Shown here piece after piece: positions 53,927 through 61,100 of a stretch of 64,000 nt of DNA (position 1 is the first letter of the stretch; each line of letters starts with the position of its first letter). The position numbers were made by a program, and so were the translations under genes. This DNA is from Thiomicrorhabdus arctica DSM 13458 (GTDB taxonomy: Bacteria; Pseudomonadota; Gammaproteobacteria; Thiomicrospirales; Thiomicrospiraceae), in contig NZ_KB905899.1 of NCBI RefSeq assembly GCF_000381085.1, positions 620,001 through 684,000 on the forward strand, written 5' to 3'. The notes beneath the pieces were generated by a model. It saw nothing but the letters and a program-made list of their open reading frames with translations, was not told where the DNA came from and searched no databases.

Positions 53927-54403
53927 TTATTCCTGGTATAAAATAGCCTGTTTAACATACAGCGTTTCTGGATATACCGTAGGATAAAGCTCACACCAAC
54001 TGTTGTAGCAAGCCTTGATTGGCATCAGCATATTATCGCTAATGGCCCAATGCTGTTTAAATAGTCCAGATGTTGTTTTTATGTAAAAAAACAAATCATC
54101 ATCATCCTGCTTGTAGTCAGGTTTTCCATTATGTTTTACCTGCCACATATGCTCTGTCGGAATTTGCGTGACGCTGGGCTCTCCATTACGTGCCGCAATA
54201 TAATATTTAACAATATAGTGGTGTTTTACCTTTTCTGCCGCGGTACCTTTAGGGGTTTCAAAGTTTTCACTGGGCTCTAAAAACCATCGTTCAACATACA
54301 AGCCACCCACCATACTCCACTTTTGAGCGCCTAAAAACTCGACACTACTGCAGCCACCGACCAGTAAAACAATAAACGTAAGCAGTATGATTTTGGTTTT
54401 CAA
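53927..54403 (-). CDS. Lipoprotein, candidate immunity protein 3
   Basis: This 158-residue protein begins with KTKIILLTFIVLLVGGC, a lipoprotein signal with lipobox VGGC and Ser at +2 (outer-membrane type). The mature part has four Cys and blocks VERWFLEPSENF, HHYIVKYYIA and KACYNSWCELYPTVY; I do not recognise the family. I place the start at the TTG at 54403, with GGAG eight bases upstream. The ATG at 54445 adds 14 residues ending RYCGEHP, which resemble the C-terminal end CGETP of the giant toxin protein and are probably a remnant of a toxin gene rather than part of this protein. Confidence 0.7.
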   Translation of the reverse strand: MKTKIILLTFIVLLVGGCSSVEFLGAQKWSMVGGLYVERWFLEPSENFETPKGTAAEKVKHHYIVKYYIAARNGEPSVTQIPTEHMWQVKHNGKPDYKQDDDDLFFYIKTTSGLFKQHWAISDNMLMPIKACYNSWCELYPTVYPETLYVKQAILYQE

Positions 54404-54452
54404 AGGGTGTTCTCCACAATATCTTTTAAGAAGCTTTATATCCATGAATATT

Positions 54453-54478
54453 AAAAGTAACCAGGCCTGGTTACTTTT
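54453..54478. terminator. 26-bp CCAGGCCTGG palindrome between lipoprotein genes
   Basis: A perfect palindrome with half-site AAAAGTAACCAGG, the longest copy in the window. It has an A run on one side and a T run on the other, giving a bidirectional terminator shape. It lies 35 bases after the stop of the upstream lipoprotein gene. Confidence 0.7.
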
Positions 54479-54512
54479 CTGATGACTTTTTACAGGATGT
54501 TTTACATACGGT

Positions 54513-55325
54513 TCAGCGGCTATTTGAGGGTGAATTCGCTGTATTTTGCTGTGCCTTAAGTTGCTTTAAGACGTATGGCGGTGGGTTGTGTAACAAGCCT
54601 TCTTTTTGCATTCTGACGACATCCATATTCGGTATCTTCAAGGTCGATAATAGATGGCTTAAGGCATCTTGCAGATGCGCGTCCAGTGGCTGTGCGCTTG
54701 GTGGTACGGGCTGTTTAATGGCTTCTTGCCATTGGGCTTCATTATAGTCACCTTTGTTAAACATATAATCATATCGAGTTTGCAATATGCGCTTGCCCTT
54801 ATGGATATCATAATAACCGCAATAGGTTTTCTGGTCTCTAAACGACGTTGAAATTAAAGTAGTTTCTAGACACTTTAAACCATAGATATATACAACTTTG
54901 TTCCAAGATGGATTCAGGACCCACAGGCCACCGTGGTTTTTGGTCATCATTGCTGGAATCCCACGCTCATCTTTAAGCACCTGAGTGTAATCCGCATCCT
55001 GATCAAAAAACATCTCAGAACCCGGTAAAAAGGCTTGACCAGGATGTCTGTCGTCAAAATAGGCTTGGCTTCTTATATTTACATAGGAGGATCTATACTG
55101 CTGATTATAGTTTATATCGGCACTTATGCCGTAAGTGTCCCCTGCCACACCTGGTGATAAACGAACTTTTGACGGATTTTTATCCCGATTCAAGCTCCAA
55201 TCATGACTGTTCCAGTTGATCGAGAAGTAAGGGTTTTCAACCAGAAGTCCTTGCTTAGGTATATGCGCACTGCAACCGCTAAAGAGTACAACAATAAACG
55301 TTAATATTAATAGTTTGAATGTCAA
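54513..55325 (-). CDS. Lipoprotein, candidate immunity protein 2 (paralogue of 57464-58195)
   Basis: This 270-residue lipoprotein has signal TFKLLILTFIVVLFSGC (lipobox FSGC, Ser at +2). The mature part aligns from end to end with the lipoprotein coupled to the giant exoprotein: YFSINWNSHDWSLN, FLPGSEMFFDQDADY, MMTKNHGGLW, GLKCLETTL, YCGYY and LLSTLKIPNMDV. By eye about half the residues are identical. It has an extra C-terminal tail of about 20 residues. The TTG start follows TGTGGAGA by nine bases. I infer an orphan immunity protein. No toxin gene is left in front of it. Confidence 0.75.
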   Translation of the reverse strand: MTFKLLILTFIVVLFSGCSAHIPKQGLLVENPYFSINWNSHDWSLNRDKNPSKVRLSPGVAGDTYGISADINYNQQYRSSYVNIRSQAYFDDRHPGQAFLPGSEMFFDQDADYTQVLKDERGIPAMMTKNHGGLWVLNPSWNKVVYIYGLKCLETTLISTSFRDQKTYCGYYDIHKGKRILQTRYDYMFNKGDYNEAQWQEAIKQPVPPSAQPLDAHLQDALSHLLSTLKIPNMDVVRMQKEGLLHNPPPYVLKQLKAQQNTANSPSNSR

Positions 55326-55357
55326 AATTTAATCTCCACATACATTTTAATGGATTC

Positions 55358-55375
55358 GACCAGGCCAGGCCTAGT
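55358..55375. repeat. Degenerate CCAGGCCTGG-type palindrome
   Basis: GACCAGGCCAGGCCTAGTC keeps the outer GAC/GTC arms but has a duplicated AGGCC in the centre and one changed base. It lies upstream of the lipoprotein gene at 54513-55325. Confidence 0.5.
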
Positions 55376-55483
55376 CAGTTTGGGTATATTTCTTTAATAC
55401 GCTAGATAAGACAGATGCTAATCAAATTCAGACAACATTGGACAATATTATTCGGAACATTGCGCATAAAGAAACTTAGTTTT

Positions 55484-55548
55484 CTAGGCATGCTTTAACA
55501 CTAGCAGGTTCGACATTAAGACATTAAAAGGGTAGCGTCCCCTTTTTT
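55484..55548. repeat. Direct repeat R1 with GGGTAGCGTCCCC hairpin
   Basis: CTAGGCATGCTTTAACACTA, then GCAGGTTCGACATTAA..., ending in AAAAGGGTAGCGTCCCC plus six T (55526-55548). It matches 57321-57377 except for a few changes and an 8-base duplication of the ACATTAAG part. The end can fold as AAAAGGG/CCCCTTTT with a TAGCGT loop. Confidence 0.8.
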
Positions 55549-55673
55549 ACCTTTTTTACCTTTTTTAGGGCATAAAGAAATGTGGTTTTCTAAGCATGGT
55601 TTAAAGCCACAGTTATTTACGTGCTAAAGCAACTTATAGACAGAAATGGGCTTTGACCTATTTAACTTCTGCA

Positions 55674-56312
55674 CTACATAAAAGGATTATAAAGAAGAAA
55701 TAGAACTAAATTAACGACAAAAAACATGAAAATAATCTTAAACACCAATTGATTGTCTTCTACATTTTCACTAATAATTTTCTCTTTGATGAGTTTTTTC
55801 CGGTAAAAATTAGTGACCACAACCATAATCGGATAATAAATGAGCATAGGCAGCCAAATAACAGGAATTGATATCCATACAAAAGAATTCATTATTGCCA
55901 GGGTAAACAACCATGTATTAGCGAACTTTTTACCATGTAAAACAAATGCTAAAGGGGACAATATTAACAATGTAGGCAAAGCCATTGCATACATAAAATA
56001 TAGATAAATATTATCAATATTGTGAGGAAATTCCCCTGGTACTGAATTCAGAAAAAACAGCAAAAAGATACAAAACAAAAAGAACAACAAAATTAAGTTA
56101 GCCTGAACATAGACCATTCTCAATTTCAACTTTTCTAACCAACCGCTCTGAACAAGACCTATATATAGAGGCAATAACAATAAGCTTAGAAGAAATGCCG
56201 ACAGAAATAAAATTAAATTAAAAGAAGGCTCAACAAACCATATAATGCCAATTGCTACTACAGAAGAAAGCAAAGCATACACTAATTGCTGTAATGTTTT
56301 TGATAGCCTCAT
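55674..56312 (-). CDS. Hypothetical polytopic membrane protein
   Basis: This 212-residue protein has about six hydrophobic segments (about 10-28, 32-53, 66-90, 103-122, 130-155, 188-208) with few charged residues outside the Lys-rich loop near 170 (FYRKKLIKEKIISENVED). I recognise no family. Base composition is markedly more AT-rich than the housekeeping genes, suggesting transfer. It lies between two copies of a direct repeat, downstream of the TPR-like gene on the same strand. Some contact-dependent-inhibition immunity proteins are polytopic membrane proteins, so an immunity role is possible but unproven. Confidence 0.55.
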   Translation of the reverse strand: MRLSKTLQQLVYALLSSVVAIGIIWFVEPSFNLILFLSAFLLSLLLLPLYIGLVQSGWLEKLKLRMVYVQANLILLFFLFCIFLLFFLNSVPGEFPHNIDNIYLYFMYAMALPTLLILSPLAFVLHGKKFANTWLFTLAIMNSFVWISIPVIWLPMLIYYPIMVVVTNFYRKKLIKEKIISENVEDNQLVFKIIFMFFVVNLVLFLLYNPFM

Positions 56313-56464
56313 TTTTTTACTCTTTGATATATTTTATACAAAACAACCTCTAACACAAATTAATCCACCTGATAGCCCATCTCAGTTAAAAAAAGGAAAA
56401 AGGGGATTGACTCATTTTTCTAAAGAAACTTAGAAGTAAAAAAGCTCTACCGTCTTTTTGTCCT

Positions 56465-57166
56465 TTATCTTAAATTCACTTTACTTGTACCTTTTCGATT
56501 TTTAAAACGTCGCATCCAACCACTCAAGATGCTTTCATCACCGAGAATTTGATTTCCGTTTAAAAAGCCCTTGTCTAAACGCATATCTTCTTTATCTCTC
56601 CACATCAATATTTGTTTCTTTATTCTTATTCGAAAAGCTAAACAAAGAAGTTTTAATGGATTTATCGGCATAGACTCTAAATCAAACATAATCGCTATAA
56701 AATACATTTCAGAATAGACATGGCCTTGCTTCATGGCTTTTTTAAAATAGACAAGCGCCCTTTTATATTCATTTAAGATGAAGTACAAAAAACCAACATT
56801 AAAATTTGCAGTAACTGAATCTCGCTCATCAGAAAATGTACAATTAGAATATTTCTTTGCCGATTTCAACGATTTTTGTAAATCCTGTTCCTTTTTACCT
56901 TTATGCACGTATTGACTATAATATTCTCTAGATAAAAAATAGAAAATTGCTGGCGAATAATCAATATTATAGCTAATAGCTTTTTTGCTCCAATAAAATA
57001 CTTCACTCCACTCTTGTTTAGAATTATAAAAAACCGCGATTAATATTATAAGGTCATGATCATTTTTATAATTAAGCAATGCGAATTCTAAAGCTGAATT
57101 AATACCTTTATTTTCAGACATCGCTTCAACCTGTGAAAATAATTCACTTGTAACATCATGACTCAT
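56465..57166 (-). CDS. TPR/Sel1-like repeat protein
   Basis: This 233-residue, mostly helical, soluble protein has no signal peptide. The central part has TPR-like helical pairs: YKNDHDLIILIAVFYNSKQEW..VFYWSKKAI and ANFNVGFLYFILNEYKRALVYFKKAMKQGH, with the G/A-x-L/Y-x-x-A-x-x-x-A spacing. A Lys/Arg-rich C-terminal tail follows (MRRFKNRKGTSKVN). The base composition is AT-rich and codon use differs from the flanking genes. It probably shares a transcript with the membrane-protein gene 150 bases downstream. Function unknown. Confidence 0.55.
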   Translation of the reverse strand: MSHDVTSELFSQVEAMSENKGINSALEFALLNYKNDHDLIILIAVFYNSKQEWSEVFYWSKKAISYNIDYSPAIFYFLSREYYSQYVHKGKKEQDLQKSLKSAKKYSNCTFSDERDSVTANFNVGFLYFILNEYKRALVYFKKAMKQGHVYSEMYFIAIMFDLESMPINPLKLLCLAFRIRIKKQILMWRDKEDMRLDKGFLNGNQILGDESILSGWMRRFKNRKGTSKVNLR

Positions 57167-57320
57167 CGGTTAATGACTGCATTTTTGGCATAATATTCTG
57201 CTCAGTATATGTTGGGAAAAAGGGGAAGGAAAAAAGAGTACGCTACCCTTTTATACCCATGTCGAATACTCTCCTTTGGAGAATGTGACAAGAGATATAG
57301 GTAAAACAACTCAGGCTACT

Positions 57321-57377
57321 CTAGGCATACTTCAACACTAGCTGGTTCAACATTAAAAGGGTAGCGTCCCCTTTTTT
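57321..57377. repeat. Direct repeat R2 with GGGTAGCGTCCCC hairpin
   Basis: Near-identical to 55484-55548 (CTAGGCATACTTCAACACTA, then GCTGGTTCAACATTAAAAGG, then GTAGCGTCCCC and six T). The hairpin end is at 57355-57377. A related inverted piece, ACGCTACCCTTTT, lies at about 57241-57253. It begins about 90 bases after the stop of the lipoprotein gene at 57464. Confidence 0.8.
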
Positions 57378-57463
57378 CGTATTTTTAATAATGTTAGTTA
57401 GAAAGCAATAATTGTCTCAGCCATTGGTTCGGGGATATCATGTTTCAAGGGAAAAAACCATAT

Positions 57464-58195
57464 TTAATTATGTAACAATCCCTCTTGCTGCATTCTTTCT
57501 ATATCAAGGTTATTTATCTTTAAAGTACTTAATAGCTTTTTTAGCACATCTTTCAAATGATCATCTATCGGTTGAATACTAGGAGGTACATCTGTTTTGA
57601 TCGCCTCTTCCCAGTCTGCATATAAATAATTATTTTTGTAATCATATTTCAATAAGGTATATAAAATCCGCTTGCCTTTAACTTTGTCGTAATAACCGCA
57701 ATAAGTTCTAACATACTTAACACTTTGGGTTATCAGGGTACTTTCAAAGCATTTAAGACCATTGATATAAGTCACACTGTCCCATTTTGGATTGTAAAAC
57801 CAACGGCCACCATGATTTTTAACCATCATTTCAGGAATACCCTCGGCATTTCTCGGCACCTTTGAATAATCCGCATTTTGGTCAAAAAACATCTCTGAAC
57901 CAGGAAGAAAAACACCTAAAAATCGGCGATAAATAAGAGGTTGACTACTTATGGAAACAGAAGAACCTCTATACTCCTGATTATAATTTACATGAACAGT
58001 AGTACTCCTAACTTCTTCACTTAGACTGGGTGACAAAACCACCCGAGAAGGGTTTTCATCCTTATTCAAGTTCCAAGAATGGCTATTCCAGTTAATCGAA
58101 AAATACTCATTATCAATCAATTGTCCTTGCTTAGCGGGTTGTGTACTACAAGCAGACAATAAAGCGATCAAAATAACGAAAATTAATTTTTTCAA
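57464..58195 (-). CDS. Lipoprotein coupled to the CdiA-like toxin, candidate immunity protein 1
   Basis: This 243-residue lipoprotein has signal KKLIFVILIALLSAC (lipobox LSAC, Ser at +2, so likely outer membrane). The mature part has YFSINWNSHSWNLN, FLPGSEMFFDQNADY, MMVKNHGGRW, GLKCFESTL, YCGYYD and LLSTLKINNLDI. The TTG start at 58195 overlaps the TGA stop of the giant exoprotein (TTGA), with its GGAG ribosome-binding site inside the last toxin codons. An upstream GTG at 58210 is in frame but lies on top of that site. Position, coupling and secretion suggest an immunity protein acting in the periplasm against a lipase-like toxin; this is inferred. Confidence 0.72.
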   Translation of the reverse strand: MKKLIFVILIALLSACSTQPAKQGQLIDNEYFSINWNSHSWNLNKDENPSRVVLSPSLSEEVRSTTVHVNYNQEYRGSSVSISSQPLIYRRFLGVFLPGSEMFFDQNADYSKVPRNAEGIPEMMVKNHGGRWFYNPKWDSVTYINGLKCFESTLITQSVKYVRTYCGYYDKVKGKRILYTLLKYDYKNNYLYADWEEAIKTDVPPSIQPIDDHLKDVLKKLLSTLKINNLDIERMQQEGLLHN

Positions 58196-61100
58196 GGTGT
58201 TTCTCCACACTTATTTCCATTCTCAGTCTTGCACTCATATGAACTATGAGGTGATTTGTCAGTAAATAGTTTAGGAACATTCACAACAGATTTTAAACGA
58301 TCCATTGCCCCAACTTGTTGATCAACCCCTTGGTTTCCACCTAACCCCTCTGCCACAAAGTCACCAGGGTTCGCGGTACTCCCATTATAAATAAAAGGAG
58401 TCTTATTCATTGTAGTTTTCATATCATTGGTATTAACAGGCGAGCCAAAACTAGAAAAAGTAGGAATTCCACGAACCGTTTCACTGTAACTACTGCCATT
58501 TGGATTTATAAAATATTCTCCGCCTTTAAAACCACCATTATCTAATTGGTACTCAATACCAGCCTTTAAAAGCAGATTGGCTTGTGAGTGTCCAGCCATA
58601 TTAAATCCATTTTGGCCTCGTGCAGTCGTTGCCTCATTCACAAATTGCCCTGTTTGTTTCGCAACTCCCGTTGTTACAATTCCTAGTTTATCGACACCTG
58701 ACTCTAGTCCATCGCCAATAAAACCGTGACTAGGATTATAATTAATCGTAACCACCTTTGAGCCTGTTTGAGCTATACCATTTTTAATGGCATCCGCTTC
58801 CGAATTCATCATTCCATTTGTAAAGTTTTGATATGTCGCGTTACTACTATCAATCTGTACTGGCACTATTGATACCAAAAGACCTTGTCCTTTCAATTTA
58901 TCACGCGTTTCACTAGAGGCTTTTTGATAGAGTTCGCTCTCCTCAATAGGAATAAAATTTTCAGGATTGTTTTTTACCTTAATGTAATCCGTTGTAACAA
59001 CCTGTAGCACTTTATGATTGATATCCTTGTCTCCAAGCATGACGGGAATATTGCCTAAAAGCCCACCGTTAGAACCGTTACTAGGAATAATTCCAACAGT
59101 ATAGGACGATAACTCATCCAGAGCCTTCCCTATAGCCGCAACCACAATATTTTTGTTGTCCGCTTCTGGCAAACCTTGAGCAACCTTTTGAATGTTTTGC
59201 CCAAACTCATTCAAATCCTTCGCAATTTGGTTTCTACCTGCATCGGTCAATAAATTGGTATCCAAACTCCCGCTTAAGCCCTTGTGCGACTCTATATTGT
59301 AGATATCGACTTCATTGTCTTGAATATCGCGGTTGAGCAGTTGCGTTTGTGAGTTTTCACTGTCTGCTATTTGAAGATTACCCTGCCCTAAAGTAGCGAG
59401 GGTTTTGGTTTTACGGTTGCTATTGTCGTTGCTGAAATCGATCCCCACACTAGAGATAGAGCTGCTCGTTTCGGCAGTTTGATTACTGGCACCAGCAATA
59501 CTGGCGTTAAGTCCTAATGACTGAGATCGACTGTTAAGGGTGTTATTTAAAGATTTAGCCTCTAACGTTTGGGTACGTAGGTTCAGTTGACCATTGTCAT
59601 GACCATTACTGTCAACCGCCGCAATGGTGGCCCCTTGAATAAGGGTGTGTTGTTGGGTGTTGATATCTACCTGGTTGGCGGTAAGACTGGTCTGTACAGT
59701 CGTTTTTTGTTTACTATTCGCTTTGGCGTTATTGACACCTAATGCGTTCAAACCGCTCGAGCCAAAGCCTGCACTTAAGCCTTGAGACTGCGATTTATTG
59801 GTTGAACTATCTTGTACCGAGGCGACGTTTAAGTTTTTAGTATTGATAATGAGTTGTTCATCGGCATGTACGGTCGCACCTTCAATCGTAGTGGTTTCAG
59901 CGGTATTGATGCGGATATTGCTGGCTAAAAGACGGCTGTTGTTTTGACTGAGTGCTTTTGAACTCTGCTTGGATGAATCCGTACTCACGGAAACACTCGC
60001 AGCGCCACCACCGCCATACAGGTCAACACTGACATTGATATTTTTGTGATCCATACTGCTGTCACTGTTTTTAACATTCGTAGACGCTAAAACATTCAGG
60101 TTTTGACTGTTAATGGAAATATTTTGTTTGGCATTTAGATGAGAGCCTTGTAGGGTGGTTTTTTCACCTGAATTAAGCGTGATGTTGTTGGCGGTGATAT
60201 TAGACGCTAAAGCGCTTTGTTCATAAGCCGCCAACTGTTTTTCAATGGCATCAACATCTAACTCTAAACCGGCATTAAAACCATAGGTTCCCGTTGAGGA
60301 AGCGGCTTTTGCAGTTTGCGCGGCTAAAGCGGTGGTCTTGGTCGCTAAATTGGCGGTGGCTAATGCGATATTGGCTTGATAGAAGCTGGCATCTGACTTT
60401 AAGTCATTTACATATTCTGACAGTTCTTCTACATCCACTTGTTCTATGCCCAATTTACCATTTTTTAGATCACTCTTTAATTGCGCTAAATTCGCTTGTT
60501 GATTTTTCAGGTCGGTTTGATAGTTAGCGTAACTTGATTGGGAATCATCTAACTGCGATTTTGCCGTTTGCAATGCCTCTACAGCCGTTTTGATTAAAAC
60601 ATATTCGTTTTTAACAACCAGCTTTAATTCGGCCTTACCCTCGACTTCACTCTCTTTGGTAACCACACTATTTTTGGCTTCTTTAACGGTTAAATCATTG
60701 GTTGCCGTAAGATTTATATCACCTGTGGCGTTAAGATCACTGCCTGTGATATTAAGGTTACCCAGAGCCGCATTTTCAGTTTGGTCTGTGGTGGCGCTTA
60801 AATTAATATTAGCCGCCCCTAACTTACTGGCAATGGCTGTAGTTGTGGTCATGACCTTATCAGCCGAGTCGTAGGTTGCTTTCGCTAGAGTCAGTGAAAC
60901 CTTCCCGTCTTCATCATCATTAATGAGTTCATCTGGCCGCAATAGAGAGGTCGCTACGTCACCGACACTGACCGTTAACTTGGTGTGTTTGGAGTAAACT
61001 TTTTCTTCTTTCTCGGCATGACTGATGGTGATGTTTTCAGCATTGGCATTTAGGCTATCTTGGGCTTGGATATTGACCCCTGCAAGATTCAGATTCTTGT

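Larger units (their letters stand above)
55326..55673. other. Intergenic region with degenerate palindrome and repeat
   Basis: This 350-base AT-rich gap contains a broken copy of the palindrome (55358-55375), a repeat shared with 57321-57377 (55484-55548) and an internal partial duplication (CATAAAGAAA...CTAGGCATG near 55464-55496 and CATAAAGAAA...CTAAGCATG near 55570-55598). No gene is seen. Confidence 0.55.

Noticed and set aside
54404-54445. ATG start of lipoprotein 3 with 14 extra residues
   Set aside because: The extra residues place charged and Cys residues before the signal peptide, have no ribosome-binding site and resemble a toxin-gene remnant.
58896-59420. VENN or similar pretoxin motif of classical CdiA
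   Set aside because: I looked for VENN and variants before the C-terminal domain and found none; the boundary was set by the end of the repeat character near LLTDAGRNQ.
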